Positions 19,389 through 28,599 of a stretch of 64,000 bases of DNA are shown here, piece by piece. Numbering within the stretch: the first letter of the stretch is position 1; every line of letters starts with the position of its first letter. The position numbers and the translations under genes were made by a program. Origin of the DNA: Limnohabitans sp. (GTDB lineage Bacteria; Pseudomonadota; Gammaproteobacteria; Burkholderiales; Burkholderiaceae_C); contig NZ_JAOASQ010000002.1 of the NCBI RefSeq assembly GCF_030158565.1, forward strand, positions 30,914-94,913, given 5' to 3'. The notes under the pieces were generated by a model. That model ran no database searches. It saw nothing but the letters and a program-made list of their open reading frames with translations, and had not been told where the DNA came from.

Positions 19389-20564
19389 ATGACATCCACA
19401 GCGCAAGCTGAACGCAGCAGCTTGCGTGTAATGGGCTTGGCTGGCTTTGCCAGCATGGTGTCCATGCGCATGTGCGACCCGATGCTGGTGGTGCTGGGGC
19501 GGGAGTTTCAGGTCACCACCGGCGAGGCGTCAAGTGTGGTTTCAGCCTTTGCCGTGGCCTACGGCGTGATGCAGTTGTTTTACGGCCCATTGGGAGACCG
19601 GTTCGGCAAGCTGCGTGTCATTTCATTGGCGGCACTGGCGTGCGCCATCTTCAGCATTATCACCAGCATGGCGCCAAGTCTGACGTCCTTGGTGGTCATG
19701 CGTGCCTTCATGGGGGGCGCGGCTGCAGGCATCATTCCGCTCACCTTGGCCTGGATCGGTGACCAGGTGGCCTACGACCGCCGTCAGGAAACCTTGGCCA
19801 GGCTGATGGGGGCCACCGTCAGCGGCATGATGGTGGGCTTGTGGTTCGGTGGTTTTGCCGCCGAGAACCTGGGCTGGCGCACCGCTTTTGTGGTGGTGTC
19901 GGCGTGCTTTGCCACCGCGTCTGTTTTTTTGTTGCGCAAAGTTCGCAGCATGCCTGCCCCAGCGCCCTCCACAAAAGGCTTCATGGGGGCATTTGCCAAC
20001 ACGTTTGAGTTAGGCCGCAACCGCCGTGTGCAGCAAGTTCTGAGCGCCACCATTGTGGAAGGCGCTTTGATTTTTGGCGCGATGGCGTTCATCCCCACAC
20101 ATTTGCACCAACAGTTCGACATGAGCGTGGTGTTTGCCGGCACCGTGATGATGCTGTACGGTGTGGGCGGTTTGATCTACAGCCAACTGGCCCGCCGTTG
20201 GCTGGGTTGGCTGGGCGGTGAGCGCGGCTTGGTGCGCACGGGCGCCAGCCTGATCGTCTTGGGCCTGTCGACCCTGGCTTGGGCGCAGCAGCAGGTCCTG
20301 GGCATGCTGGGGTGCTTCTTCACAGGCTTCGGCTTTTACATGTTGCACAACACCTTGCAGACGCAAGCCACACAAATGGCGCCACATGCGCGCGGCACGG
20401 CGGTCACGCTGTTTGCTTGCGTGCTGTTTTTTGGCCAGTCTGCGGGCGTGCTGGCGATGTCTTTTGGTGTGGACAGAGGGTGGCTGCCTTATGCCTTTAG
20501 CCTGTGTGCCTTGGGCGTGGCGTTTTTGGGCGCCTTTGTGTACCGCTTGGTGGGCAAACACTGA
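19389..20564 (+). CDS. MFS transporter, last gene of the protocatechuate cluster
   Basis: 391 residues with about twelve membrane segments and the MFS motif GPLGDRFGKLRVI after segment 2. It resembles drug/sugar-efflux-type (DHA1-like) permeases more than the aromatic acid:proton symporters. Its start is three bases from the ligC stop, so it is likely co-transcribed. Uptake of protocatechuate or export of an intermediate are both possible; the sequence does not decide. Confidence 0.85.
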   Translation: MTSTAQAERSSLRVMGLAGFASMVSMRMCDPMLVVLGREFQVTTGEASSVVSAFAVAYGVMQLFYGPLGDRFGKLRVISLAALACAIFSIITSMAPSLTSLVVMRAFMGGAAAGIIPLTLAWIGDQVAYDRRQETLARLMGATVSGMMVGLWFGGFAAENLGWRTAFVVVSACFATASVFLLRKVRSMPAPAPSTKGFMGAFANTFELGRNRRVQQVLSATIVEGALIFGAMAFIPTHLHQQFDMSVVFAGTVMMLYGVGGLIYSQLARRWLGWLGGERGLVRTGASLIVLGLSTLAWAQQQVLGMLGCFFTGFGFYMLHNTLQTQATQMAPHARGTAVTLFACVLFFGQSAGVLAMSFGVDRGWLPYAFSLCALGVAFLGAFVYRLVGKH

Positions 20565-20625
20565 GGTGCAGGCGGGGCTGGCTCGAATACCCCTATAACC
20601 CGAGCGATTTGATCGGGATTGCGGT

Positions 20626-20649
20626 ATACTTGACTCGTTTAGTCGGGAT
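20626..20649. promoter_or_regulatory. Type-1 IscR binding site upstream of iscR
   Basis: The stretch reads ATACTTGAC-TCGTT-TAGTCGGGAT. It closely fits the known type-1 (Fe-S-IscR) consensus, whose core is TTGACT...TAGTC. It lies 50-75 bases before the iscR start, where it would overlap the promoter (TATACT at 20625-20630 is a possible -10). It implies negative autoregulation of the isc operon when Fe-S clusters are sufficient. Confidence 0.7.
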
Positions 20650-20699
20650 CAGCGGTGACTGCTGCATTTTGACTGCCGTCCACACTCCAGGAGCCTGCC

Positions 20700-21236
20700 A
20701 TGCGTTTGACCACCAAAGGCCGTTTTGCCGTGACCGCCATGATTGATCTGGCTTTGCGCCAGGATGCCGGCCCCGTGACTTTGGCCGCGATCAGCCAGCG
20801 CCAACAGATTTCTCTGTCTTATCTGGAGCAGTTGTTTGGCAAGCTGCGCCGTCACAACCTGGTCGAGTCCACCCGTGGCCCCGGCGGGGGCTACACGCTG
20901 GGCCGCAAATCGACCGACATTACAGTGGCCGATATCATTTTGTCGGTGGACGAGCCCATCGACGCCACGCATTGCGGTGGCAAGGAAAATTGCCACGGCG
21001 GCGATGCCCGTTGCATGACGCACGATCTGTGGGCTTCGCTCAATTCCAAGATGGTCGAGTTTCTCGATTCCGTTACGCTGCAAAAGCTGGTGGAAGACCA
21101 ACTGGCCAAAGGCTTGGTGGTGGAGAGCAAGCCCAACATCAAGCGTGCCATTTCGCCCATGCCGGTGGTCAAACCCATCCGCGTGACGGGCCCCAATTCG
21201 GTTTTTGAATTGGGCACTGTGTTTGCAAAATCCTGA
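20700..21236 (+). CDS. iscR: Fe-S cluster regulator IscR (Rrf2 family)
   Basis: 178 residues. [19 protein letters not shown] begins the winged helix; [14 protein letters not shown] is the wing. The 2Fe-2S ligands C92, C98 and C105 ([14 protein letters not shown]) are in IscR spacing. It represses the isc operon when carrying a cluster. It is the first gene of iscR-iscS-iscU-iscA-hscB-hscA-fdx and has an IscR-type site in its own promoter. Confidence 0.96.
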   Translation: MRLTTKGRFAVTAMIDLALRQDAGPVTLAAISQRQQISLSYLEQLFGKLRRHNLVESTRGPGGGYTLGRKSTDITVADIILSVDEPIDATHCGGKENCHGGDARCMTHDLWASLNSKMVEFLDSVTLQKLVEDQLAKGLVVESKPNIKRAISPMPVVKPIRVTGPNSVFELGTVFAKS

Positions 21237-21258
21237 TCATTCCAAAGAAGTCTTCACC

Positions 21259-22476
21259 ATGACCACGCCACATTTCCCCATTTACCTCGACTACGGCGCG
21301 ACCAACCCCTGCGACCCCCGGGTGGTGGACGCCATCATTCCCTGGTTGCGCGAGCACTTTGGCAACCCCGCTTCGCGCAGCCACGCCTGGGGCTGGGAAG
21401 CCGAAGCCGCGGTTGAAAAAGCCCGCGAGTACGTGGCCGAGTTGATCGGTGCCGACCCGCGCGAAATCGTCTGGACCAGCGGCGCCACCGAATCCAACAA
21501 CTTGGCCATCAAGGGCGCAGCGCACTTTTACAAGTCACGCGGCAAGCACCTGATCACCGTCAAGACCGAACACAAGGCTGTGCTCGACACCATGCGTGAG
21601 CTCGAGCGTCAGGGTTTTGAAGTGACTTACCTCGATGTGCAGGCCGATGGTTTGCTGAGCATGGACGCGCTCAAAGCCGCGATTCGCCCCGACACCATCT
21701 TGATCAGCGTGATGTTCGTGAACAACGAAATCGGCGTGATCCAGGACGTGACCGCGATTGGCAACCTGTGCCGCGAAAAAGGCATCATCTTCCACGTCGA
21801 TGCGGCCCAGGCCACCGGCAAGGTCGAGATCGACATGACCCAGCTGCCCATCGACCTGATGAGCCTGGCCTCACACAAGACCTACGGCCCCAAAGGCATT
21901 GGCGCTTTGTACGTGCGCCGCAAGCCCCGCATTCGCCTCGAAGCGCAAATGCACGGCGGTGGTCACGAGCGCGGCATGCGCTCGGGCACTTTGCCCACCC
22001 ACCAGTGCGTGGGCATGGGCGAGGCGTTTCGCATTGCCAAGCTGGAGATGGCGCAGGACAACGCCAAGGCGCGTGCCTTGCACGACCGCCTGATTGCGGG
22101 CCTGAGCGATATGGAGCAGGTGTTTTTGAACGGTCACGCCACCCAGCGCGTGCCGCAAAACATCAACATCAGTTTCAATTATGTGGAGGGCGAGTCCCTG
22201 ATCATGGGCATCAAGGGCCTGGCGGTGTCGTCGGGTTCTGCTTGCACCTCGGCCAGCCTGGAGCCCAGCTATGTCTTGCGCGCCTTGGGCCGCAGCGACG
22301 AGTTGGCCCACAGCAGCTTGCGCATGACGATTGGCCGCTGGACCACCGAAGAAGACATCGACTACGCGATCAACACCATCCGCGAGAACGTGGCCAAGCT
22401 GCGCGAACTCAGCCCCCTGTGGGAAATGCACAAAGACGGCATCGACCTGAGCACCATCCAGTGGGCTGCCCACTGA
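21259..22476 (+). CDS. iscS: Cysteine desulfurase IscS
   Basis: 405 residues from the ATG at 21259 ([17 protein letters not shown]). PLP enzyme that takes sulfur from cysteine for Fe-S assembly and tRNA thiolation. PLP lysine K207 is in [12 protein letters not shown]; the persulfide cysteine C329 is in [10 protein letters not shown]; the ATES motif binds PLP phosphate. The longer open frame upstream overlaps the end of iscR and lacks a family match. Confidence 0.97.
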   Translation: MTTPHFPIYLDYGATNPCDPRVVDAIIPWLREHFGNPASRSHAWGWEAEAAVEKAREYVAELIGADPREIVWTSGATESNNLAIKGAAHFYKSRGKHLITVKTEHKAVLDTMRELERQGFEVTYLDVQADGLLSMDALKAAIRPDTILISVMFVNNEIGVIQDVTAIGNLCREKGIIFHVDAAQATGKVEIDMTQLPIDLMSLASHKTYGPKGIGALYVRRKPRIRLEAQMHGGGHERGMRSGTLPTHQCVGMGEAFRIAKLEMAQDNAKARALHDRLIAGLSDMEQVFLNGHATQRVPQNINISFNYVEGESLIMGIKGLAVSSGSACTSASLEPSYVLRALGRSDELAHSSLRMTIGRWTTEEDIDYAINTIRENVAKLRELSPLWEMHKDGIDLSTIQWAAH

Positions 22477-22491
22477 TAAAGGAGAAACACC

Positions 22492-22878
22492 ATGGCTTAT
22501 TCTGAAAAAGTGGTTGACCACTACGAAAACCCCCGCAACGTCGGCTCGTTCGACAAGGGCGACGAAGACGTGGGTACCGGCATGGTCGGTGCACCGGCTT
22601 GCGGCGACGTGATGAAGCTGCAGATCAAGGTCAACCCGACAACCGGTGTGATCGAAGACGCACGCTTCAAAACCTATGGCTGCGGCTCGGCCATCGCCTC
22701 CAGCTCGCTGGTGACCGAATGGGTCAAGGGCAAGACGCTGGACGAGGCAGCGGCCCTGAAAAACAGCGAAATCGCCGAAGAGCTGGCGCTGCCGCCCGTG
22801 AAAATCCACTGCTCCATCCTGGCCGAAGACGCCATCAAGGCGGCTGTGGACGACTACAAAAAAAAACACCTGAACTGA
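22492..22878 (+). CDS. iscU: Fe-S cluster scaffold IscU
   Basis: 128 residues. The three scaffold cysteines are in [22 protein letters not shown] and [13 protein letters not shown]; the LPPVK motif recognised by HscA precedes the last one. It receives sulfur from IscS and builds clusters. A ribosome binding site (aaaggag) lies before the ATG. Confidence 0.97.
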   Translation: MAYSEKVVDHYENPRNVGSFDKGDEDVGTGMVGAPACGDVMKLQIKVNPTTGVIEDARFKTYGCGSAIASSSLVTEWVKGKTLDEAAALKNSEIAEELALPPVKIHCSILAEDAIKAAVDDYKKKHLN

Positions 22879-22879
22879 C

Positions 22880-23203
22880 ATGGCCATCACACTGTCTGAA
22901 GCCGCTGCCCGGCATGTGACCCGCTACCTGGCCAAGCGTGGTTCGGGTGTGGGCGTGCGCCTGGGCGTCAAGACCACGGGCTGCTCGGGCCTGGCCTACA
23001 AGCTCGAATACGTGGACGAGATCGCCCCGGAAGACGTGGTCTTTGAAGGCCACGGCGTCAAGGTGCTGGTGGACCCGAAAAGCCTGGCCTACATCGACGG
23101 CACCGAGCTGGACTTTGTGCGCGAAGGCCTGAACGAAGGTTTCCGCTTCAACAACCCCAACGAACGCGACCGCTGCGGTTGCGGCGAGTCGTTCCGCGTG
23201 TGA
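22880..23203 (+). CDS. iscA: A-type Fe-S carrier IscA
   Basis: 107 residues with the three conserved cysteines of A-type carriers: one in [11 protein letters not shown] and two in the C-terminal RCGCGESF. It delivers clusters to apoproteins. It begins one base after the iscU stop, and its TGA overlaps the GTG start of hscB. Confidence 0.96.
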   Translation: MAITLSEAAARHVTRYLAKRGSGVGVRLGVKTTGCSGLAYKLEYVDEIAPEDVVFEGHGVKVLVDPKSLAYIDGTELDFVREGLNEGFRFNNPNERDRCGCGESFRV

Positions 23204-23718
23204 TTTCACTTCAGGCCAACGACTTCGAGCTGTTTGATGTGCCGGTGCAATACGCACAGGACCGCGCACAGCTCGATGCCCGCTGGAAGGCCCTGCAGCG
23301 CGAAGCCCACCCGGACCGCTTTGCGGCCGAAGGTGCGGCTGCCCAGCGCGTGGCCATGCAGTGGTCGGTGCGCATCAACGAGGCCTACCAGCGCCTGAAA
23401 GACCCGCTCAAGCGCGCCGCCTATTTGTGCGAGCTGCAAGGCGCGCCCGTGCAAGCCGAAAACAACACGGCCATGCCCGCCTCGTTCCTGATGCAGCAGA
23501 TGGAATGGCGCGAAAGCCTGGATGAAACCGACACGTCTGAGGGCTTGGAAGCGCTGGCAGGTGTTGTGAGCGCCGAACAGCGCCGCGTGCAGCAAGAGCT
23601 GGCTCGTTTGCTCGACGAAGCCAAAGACCCCGCGCAGGCCGTGGGGCAGGTGAGGGCGCTGATGTTCATTGAACGCTTCACGCAAGAAGTGAACGCTAAA
23701 CTCGACCGATTGATCTGA
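23200..23718 (+). CDS. hscB: Fe-S assembly J-type co-chaperone HscB
   Basis: 172 residues from a GTG at 23200 that overlaps the iscA stop (GTGA). This start gives [15 protein letters not shown], matching the family's 'NxFELF' opening. J-domain HPD motif in [12 protein letters not shown], then the C-terminal three-helix IscU-binding domain. It stimulates HscA ATPase and brings IscU to it. Confidence 0.93.
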   Translation: MISLQANDFELFDVPVQYAQDRAQLDARWKALQREAHPDRFAAEGAAAQRVAMQWSVRINEAYQRLKDPLKRAAYLCELQGAPVQAENNTAMPASFLMQQMEWRESLDETDTSEGLEALAGVVSAEQRRVQQELARLLDEAKDPAQAVGQVRALMFIERFTQEVNAKLDRLI

Positions 23719-23778
23719 TCCTTTTGGGTCGCAACGCCTCATGCAGGTGGGCGACTTGAACACCACCTTTGATTGAAC

Positions 23779-25644
23779 ATGGCCTTACTGCAGATTTCCG
23801 AACCGGGCCAGTCGCCCGACCCGCACCAGCGCCGCATCGCGGTGGGCATCGACCTGGGCACCACGCACTCGCTGGTGGCTTCGGTGCGCAACGGCGTGGC
23901 CGAGTGTCTGCCCGATGACGATGGCCGGGTGATCTTGCCCTCGGTCGTGCGTTTCATGCCGGGCCAGGGTCGCCAGATCGGCTTTGACGCGGTGCAGTCT
24001 GCGGCCACCGATCCGGTCAACACCATCTCCTCGGTCAAGCGTTTCATGGGGCGTGGCCTCAACGACATTGCGGACCGCAGCAAGCTGCCTTACGAATTCA
24101 CAGCCAGTGACAAAGGCATGCTCAGCATTCAAACTGTGCAAGGCCCCAAGTCACCGGTTGAGGTGAGCGCCGAAATTTTGGCCACGCTGCGTTACCGCGC
24201 CGAAGACACCTTCAACGACGACCTGTACGGCGCGGTCATCACCGTGCCTGCCTACTTTGACGACGCCCAGCGCCAGGCCACCAAAGACGCTGCCCAGTTG
24301 GCCGGTCTGAATGTGTTGCGCTTGATCAACGAACCCACCGCAGCCGCCATTGCCTACGGTCTGGACAATGCCAGCGAAGGCGTTTACGCCGTGTTCGATC
24401 TGGGTGGCGGCACCTTCGACATTTCCATCCTGCGGCTGACGCAAGGCGTGTTTGAAGTGCTGTCTACCGGCGGCGACTCGGCTTTGGGTGGCGACGATTA
24501 CGACCAGGCCCTGGCCGACTTCGCTATGGCCCGGCAGCCTGGCCTGCAAGCCGTCACGGCCGAAGACAAAACCCTGCTTAAGGCGGCAGCCCGTGCTGCC
24601 AAAGAGGCTTTGACGAATGCCGACATGGCCAGCCTGAATGTGGCCCTGTCCTCCGGCGCTTTGTCGGTGCAAATCAGCCGTGTCGATTTCGAGCAAGCCA
24701 CCCAGGCCCTCACGGCCCGCTGCATCACCGCCGTGCGCAAAGCGCTGCGCGATGCCCAACTGGCCAAAGACGATGTGCAAGGCGTGGTCATGGTGGGCGG
24801 CTCCACCCGCATGCCGCAAATCCAGCAGGCCGTGGCCGACTTTTTTGGGCAGGCCCCACTCAACAACCTCAACCCCGACGAAGTCGTGGCTTTGGGCGCG
24901 GCCATTCAGGCCAACCAGCTGGCGGGCAACAACGCCGCAGGCGAATTGCTGCTGCTGGATGTGATCCCGCTGTCGCTGGGCATCGAGACCATGGGCGGCC
25001 TGGTGGAGCGCATCATCCCGCGCAACCAGACCATCCCCACCGCCATGGCGCAAGACTTCACCACCTACCAGGACGGACAAACCGCACTGGCGCTGCATGT
25101 GGTGCAGGGCGAGCGCGATCTGGTGCAAGACTGCCGCAGCCTGGCCCGTTTTGAGCTGCGCGGCATCCCGCCCATGGCCGCTGGCGCAGCCCGCATCCGC
25201 GTCACGTTCACGGTCGATGCCGATGGCTTGCTGAGCGTGGGTGCCAAAGAACTAATCAGTGGTGTGGAAGCGCGCATCGACGTCAAACCGTCTTACGGCC
25301 TGAGCGACGATCAGATCGCCACCATGCTGCAGGAAAGCTTCACCACCGCCCAGGCCGACATGCAAGCCCGTGCCTTGGTCGAGGCGCGGGTCGATGCCGA
25401 CCGCATGCTGCTGGCCACGCGCAGTGCTTTGCAGGCCGATGGCGATTTGCTCAGCCCTGCAGAGCGTGCCGCCATTGATGCCCAGATGGCCACTTTGCAA
25501 GCGGCCATCCAGACCGAGCAAGATGCCAAAGCGCTGGAAGACTGCACCCAGGCGCTGGCCAAAGGCACCGAAGCCTTCGCCGCCGAGCGCATGAACCACA
25601 GCATCCAGAAAGCCCTGGCTGGCCAGAACATCCAGTCGATGTGA
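23779..25644 (+). CDS. hscA: Fe-S assembly Hsp70 chaperone HscA
   Basis: 621 residues. Hsp70 nucleotide-binding domain ([13 protein letters not shown], then [14 protein letters not shown] and [12 protein letters not shown]) and a substrate-binding domain after about residue 390. It releases clusters from IscU by binding its LPPVK motif. The ATG at 23779 is 60 bases after hscB. Length is typical for HscA (shorter lid than DnaK). Confidence 0.96.
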   Translation: MALLQISEPGQSPDPHQRRIAVGIDLGTTHSLVASVRNGVAECLPDDDGRVILPSVVRFMPGQGRQIGFDAVQSAATDPVNTISSVKRFMGRGLNDIADRSKLPYEFTASDKGMLSIQTVQGPKSPVEVSAEILATLRYRAEDTFNDDLYGAVITVPAYFDDAQRQATKDAAQLAGLNVLRLINEPTAAAIAYGLDNASEGVYAVFDLGGGTFDISILRLTQGVFEVLSTGGDSALGGDDYDQALADFAMARQPGLQAVTAEDKTLLKAAARAAKEALTNADMASLNVALSSGALSVQISRVDFEQATQALTARCITAVRKALRDAQLAKDDVQGVVMVGGSTRMPQIQQAVADFFGQAPLNNLNPDEVVALGAAIQANQLAGNNAAGELLLLDVIPLSLGIETMGGLVERIIPRNQTIPTAMAQDFTTYQDGQTALALHVVQGERDLVQDCRSLARFELRGIPPMAAGAARIRVTFTVDADGLLSVGAKELISGVEARIDVKPSYGLSDDQIATMLQESFTTAQADMQARALVEARVDADRMLLATRSALQADGDLLSPAERAAIDAQMATLQAAIQTEQDAKALEDCTQALAKGTEAFAAERMNHSIQKALAGQNIQSM

Positions 25645-25658
25645 ATCACAATACCGTC

Positions 25659-25997
25659 ATGCCCGTCATCAAAATCCTGCCCCATCCCGAGTACTGCCCC
25701 AGCGGTGCGCAAATCACCGCGCCTGCGGGCACCAGCATCTGCGAAGCGCTGCTGGACAACAAAATCAACATCGAACACGCCTGCGACATGAGCGCCGCCT
25801 GCACCACATGCCATGTGGTGGTGCGTGAGGGCTTCAACACCCTCAACGAGATGGAAGAAACCGAGGAAGACCTGCTCGACCGCGCCTGGGGCCTGGAGCC
25901 CAATTCGCGCCTGAGCTGTCAGGCCTTTGTGGCCAAAAGCGACTTGGTGATCGAGATCCCGCGCTACACCGTCAACCACGCCAAAGAAAACCACTGA
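25659..25997 (+). CDS. fdx: ISC-type 2Fe-2S ferredoxin Fdx
   Basis: 112 residues. Electron donor in Fe-S assembly. Cluster cysteines lie in EHACDMSAACTTCHVV plus a late one in SRLSCQAFV, the adrenodoxin-like pattern. I prefer ATG 25659 (MPVIKILPHPEYCP) because it matches the family N-terminus; a GTG at 25641 overlapping the hscA stop would add six residues. No iscX gene follows. Confidence 0.94.
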   Translation: MPVIKILPHPEYCPSGAQITAPAGTSICEALLDNKINIEHACDMSAACTTCHVVVREGFNTLNEMEETEEDLLDRAWGLEPNSRLSCQAFVAKSDLVIEIPRYTVNHAKENH

Positions 25998-26016
25998 ACA
26001 GACGGAGCGGGAAGAC

Positions 26017-26733
26017 ATGCGCCAAATCGTTCTGGACACTGAAACCACCGGTCTTTCAGCCGAAGGCGGCGACCGCATCATCGAGCTGGGCTGTGTGGAG
26101 CTTTACGCCCGCAAGCTCACCGGCAACAACCTGCATTTCTATTTCAACCCCGAGCGCGACAGCCACGAAGACGCGCTCAAGGTGCACGGCATCAGCAACG
26201 AGTTCTTGCGCGACAAGCCCAAGTTCGCCCAGCTGGCCGATGACATCCTCGACTACCTGAGTGATGCGGAACTGATCATCCACAACGCCGCGTTCGACAT
26301 CGGCTTTTTGAACAAAGAGCTCGAGCGCGTGGGCAAGAAACCGCTCAAGGCTTATGTCAGCGGCGTCATCGACACCCTGGCCATGGCCAAGGAAATGTTC
26401 CCTGGCAAACGCAACAGCCTGGACGCCTTGTGCGACCGCCTGGAAGTGGACAACTCCGGTCGCACCTTGCACGGCGCTTTGCTCGATGCCGAATTGCTGG
26501 CTGATGTGTACATCAACATGACGCGTGGCCAAGAGGCCTTGCTGATTGATGCGGGCCAGGATTCAAGCACCGATGCATCCGGGGTTTCAGTACAAGTGGA
26601 CTTGACCGGTTTTGTTTTGCCAGTGTTGAGCGCCAATGATCAAGAGCTGGCGGCACATGAAGACGTACTGGCTCAAATGGACAAGTCCAGTGGAGGTAAA
26701 ACCATCTGGCGTCTTGTGGCAAATGCCCATTGA
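26017..26733 (+). CDS. dnaQ: DNA polymerase III epsilon subunit (3'-5' proofreading exonuclease) DnaQ
   Basis: 238 residues. DEDDh exonuclease: D7 and E9 in LDTETTG, the ExoII block HNAAFDIGFLNKEL and ExoIII HGALLDAELLADVY. The C-terminal 60 residues would tether to the polymerase alpha subunit. It follows fdx by 19 bases. The enzyme removes mispaired bases in the replisome. Confidence 0.94.
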   Translation: MRQIVLDTETTGLSAEGGDRIIELGCVELYARKLTGNNLHFYFNPERDSHEDALKVHGISNEFLRDKPKFAQLADDILDYLSDAELIIHNAAFDIGFLNKELERVGKKPLKAYVSGVIDTLAMAKEMFPGKRNSLDALCDRLEVDNSGRTLHGALLDAELLADVYINMTRGQEALLIDAGQDSSTDASGVSVQVDLTGFVLPVLSANDQELAAHEDVLAQMDKSSGGKTIWRLVANAH

Positions 26734-26809
26734 GTTCAAAAATTGTTCTGGCCGACTCAAAGAGGCTGATTTTTTATGCCATAATTTAGCTCTGCGCTGC
26801 AAAGCGATA

Positions 26810-26884
26810 GGGCGATTAGCTCAGCGGTAGAGCACTGCATTCACACTGCAGGGGTCACATGTTCGATCCATGTATCGCCCACCA
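26810..26884 (+). tRNA. tRNA-Val (anticodon CAC)
   Basis: Complete cloverleaf with acceptor stem GGGCGAT/ATCGCCC and encoded CCA. The anticodon stem is CTGCA/TGCAG with loop TTCACAC, giving anticodon CAC at 26842-26844. A TATGCCATAAT extended -10-like element lies about 25 bases upstream, and a terminator follows directly. Confidence 0.97.
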
Positions 26885-26889
26885 GATTC

Positions 26890-26924
26890 AAGCCCCGTAA
26901 ATCATAGATTTGCGGGGCTTTTTC
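26890..26924 (+). terminator. Intrinsic terminator after tRNA-Val
   Basis: Stem AAGCCCCGTAAAT / ATTTGCGGGGCTT with a five-base loop, followed by a T-run. It begins five bases after the tRNA CCA end. Confidence 0.9.
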
Positions 26925-27052
26925 TTTGGCCAAATGGTTTAAACACCTCTGATGTATTCATAAGTTGTGATGGCAATTTTCCAATTTTGAGAAATTGTGC
27001 TCCGCATGATTTATGATTCGGTTTCCCCTCTCACCCTTTAAGGAGATAACTC

Positions 27053-27334
27053 GTGAACAAAGCAGAACTGATCGAAGCCCTGGCTAAAGAAACCGAATTG
27101 TCCAAAGCTGCTGCTGGCCGTGCTGTGTCGGCATTGGTTGAAATCATCACCAAGACCGTTGCCAAGAAGCAAGATGTGCAATTGATCGGTTTTGGCACTT
27201 TCAAAGCCGCCAAGCGCGCTGCTCGTGCCGGTAAGAACCCCCGCACCGGCGAGAAGCTGAAAATTGCAGCTGCAACCGTTCCTAAATTCACTGCCGGCGC
27301 CGCCTTCAAGGCAGCCGTGAACAAGAAGAAGTAA
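27053..27334 (+). CDS. hupB: DNA-binding protein HU
   Basis: 93 residues. Small dimeric nucleoid protein: MNKAELIEALAKETELSKAAAGRAV, the GFGTFKAAKRAARAGKNPRTGEKL DNA-binding arm (GF.TF...R.GRNP.TGE type) and a lysine-rich end. Start is GTG at 27053 with a strong AAGGAG seven bases upstream. It sits alone between tRNA-Val and an intrinsic terminator. The arm sequence and length fit HU rather than IHF-alpha. Confidence 0.94.
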   Translation: MNKAELIEALAKETELSKAAAGRAVSALVEIITKTVAKKQDVQLIGFGTFKAAKRAARAGKNPRTGEKLKIAAATVPKFTAGAAFKAAVNKKK

Positions 27335-27355
27335 TCACTTTTTTCCTTGAGTAAG

Positions 27356-27393
27356 AAAGCGGTGCGAGTCCAAGACTCGGACCGCTTTTTTTT
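27356..27393 (+). terminator. Intrinsic terminator after hupB
   Basis: AAAGCGGT and CGAGTC on the left pair with GACTCG and ACCGCTTT on the right around a CAA loop, with one bulge or mismatch, followed by a run of T. Confidence 0.9.
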
Positions 27394-27943
27394 GCCTAAA
27401 GCGCTCAGTGCTGGCGGCAGCATTCGAGCGATTGGACATGCCAACCGTCATCCGCATGTGGCTGATCTCTGGCCAGACGTACAAGACAACTTTATTTTCG
27501 TCCAGACGTCGTGCATGCTTTAACCAACCATGGACGACTTGGGTTGCTTTGTCGCCCGCGAGTTCATATCGCTGCGCTGGCTTCTTGTGAGTGAGAGGAG
27601 CGTTACCTGATGGTTTGGAGTGCCAGCTTGCGTGCATGTCTGCATCTGCTGGTGCCGATCTTTTTGCGCTCCACATGGGAACTTCGCAGCATTGACCTGG
27701 CAAAAAACACACACTCGTCCGTTTTAGAAAATGCCTTGTCTGTTCGTTTACTGTTCTGTAGCACGGTCGTAAAAGACGAATTGCACTCGGATTGAAACTG
27801 TTTTGAAGCATCTATGAGCACTTTTCTGCTTGCTACCGCCATCGAGTCACAAGTGGTCAAGCTGAACGCCTGCAAGACGGGCTGGACTTGAGTCCATAAG
27901 TTGCAGTAAGCTACAAGGTTTTCCACGTAACTTGTTGTCGTTC
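27394..27943. other. 550-bp gap with no convincing gene
   Basis: Between the hupB terminator and the MerR gene. Several overlapping open frames of 60-158 codons exist on the minus strand, but none has a recognisable domain, a good ribosome binding site or codon use like the neighbours. I see no RNA gene. It may contain the promoter of the MerR gene. Confidence 0.5.
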
Positions 27944-28387
27944 ATGGACAGTCCGCTTCCCTCTATCCCTGCCAAACGCTATTTCACCATTGGTGAAGTG
28001 GGAGAGTTGTGTGGCGTTAAGCCCCATGTGCTGCGCTATTGGGAGCAGGAATTTACCCAGTTGCGCCCGGTCAAGCGTCGAGGCAATCGGCGCTACTACC
28101 AGCACCATGAAGTGCTGATGATCCGACGTATTCGGGATCTGTTGTACGACCAAGGGTTCACCATCAGTGGGGCGCGTAACAAGTTGCAAGAGCTGGTGCA
28201 GGCGGATCGCTTGGGACGACGTGCTTTGCCTGCAGATCCAGATGCTGAGTTCAGTACAGATGTGGTGGACGAAGAGGCTTCAGACCTGTCTGCATACAGG
28301 CCTTCGTTTGACCTGGATGTCCCTGCGGCAGATTACGCTTCCCTTCAACGAGAGCTTTTGGATATTCGCGCTTTGCTGAGTGTGTGA
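27944..28387 (+). CDS. MerR-family transcriptional regulator
   Basis: 147 residues from ATG 27944. The N-terminal MerR helix-turn-helix reads KRYFTIGEVGELCGVKPHVLRYWEQEFTQLRPVKRRGNRRYY, followed by a short dimerisation helix (LLYDQGFTISGARNKLQEL). No cysteine metal site is present, so this is the small MerR type found next to tRNA-Pro in Burkholderiales, often after ihfA (absent here). Target unknown. The tRNA-Pro gene and island start 34 bases downstream. Confidence 0.9.
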   Translation: MDSPLPSIPAKRYFTIGEVGELCGVKPHVLRYWEQEFTQLRPVKRRGNRRYYQHHEVLMIRRIRDLLYDQGFTISGARNKLQELVQADRLGRRALPADPDAEFSTDVVDEEASDLSAYRPSFDLDVPAADYASLQRELLDIRALLSV

Positions 28388-28403
28388 GGGCTATTTCTCA
28401 GGG

Positions 28404-28409
28404 TATAAT
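28404..28409 (+). promoter_or_regulatory. -10 element of tRNA-Pro promoter
   Basis: TATAAT lies 11 bases before the mature tRNA-Pro 5' end, directly after the MerR stop codon. No clear -35 is seen. Confidence 0.6.
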
Positions 28410-28420
28410 TCATTTCTAGT

Positions 28421-28497
28421 CGGCGTGTAGCGCAGCCTGGTAGCGCACTTGCATGGGGTGCAAGGGGTCGCGAGTTCGAATCCCGCCACGCCGACCA
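28421..28497 (+). tRNA. tRNA-Pro (anticodon GGG), island integration target
   Basis: Acceptor CGGCGTG/CACGCCG with encoded CCA. The anticodon stem is CTTGC/GCAAG with loop ATGGGGT, giving anticodon GGG. The 3' half (from one base before the anticodon stem to one base after CCA) is repeated at 63309-63360, so the 3' half present here was probably supplied by the island on integration. Confidence 0.97.
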
Positions 28498-28498
28498 T
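28447..28498 (+). repeat. Left attachment repeat (attL) within tRNA-Pro
   Basis: 52 bases identical to 63309-63360 except C at 28469 versus A at 63331. It starts one base before the anticodon stem and ends one base after CCA. Crossover is therefore likely in the anticodon arm. Confidence 0.92.
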
Positions 28499-28505
28499 AT
28501 GAATC

Positions 28506-28537
28506 AAGGACTTGGCTTCGCAAGGGGCTAAGTCCTT
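28506..28537 (+). terminator. Island-borne terminator for tRNA-Pro
   Basis: AAGGACTT pairs with AAGTCCTT and is followed by a T-rich stretch, nine bases after the tRNA. It replaces the original terminator, now displaced to 63373-63402. Confidence 0.65.
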
Positions 28538-28563
28538 TCTTCTTTGTGGCTCAGGAATCATCC

Positions 28564-28586
28564 GTTGTCCCAACCGTTGTCCCAAC
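28564..28586 (+). repeat. Paired 11-bp motifs, left end (putative integrase arm sites)
   Basis: GTTGTCCCAAC occurs twice, at 28564-28574 and 28576-28586, 12 bases apart, 66 bases inside the left attachment repeat. The same pair with the same spacing and orientation occurs at 63151-63173. Confidence 0.75.
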
Positions 28587-28599
28587 TGAGTGCAAAGCT

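Noticed and set aside
20609..20630. Standard sigma-70 promoter TTGATC...TATACT before iscR
   Set aside because: The spacer between these two hexamers is only about ten bases, too short; only the IscR-type palindrome is convincing.
27335..27926. Protein genes on the minus strand between hupB and merR (107 and 158 codons)
   Set aside because: They overlap each other in different frames, lack recognisable domains and initiation signals, and one runs through the hupB terminator.
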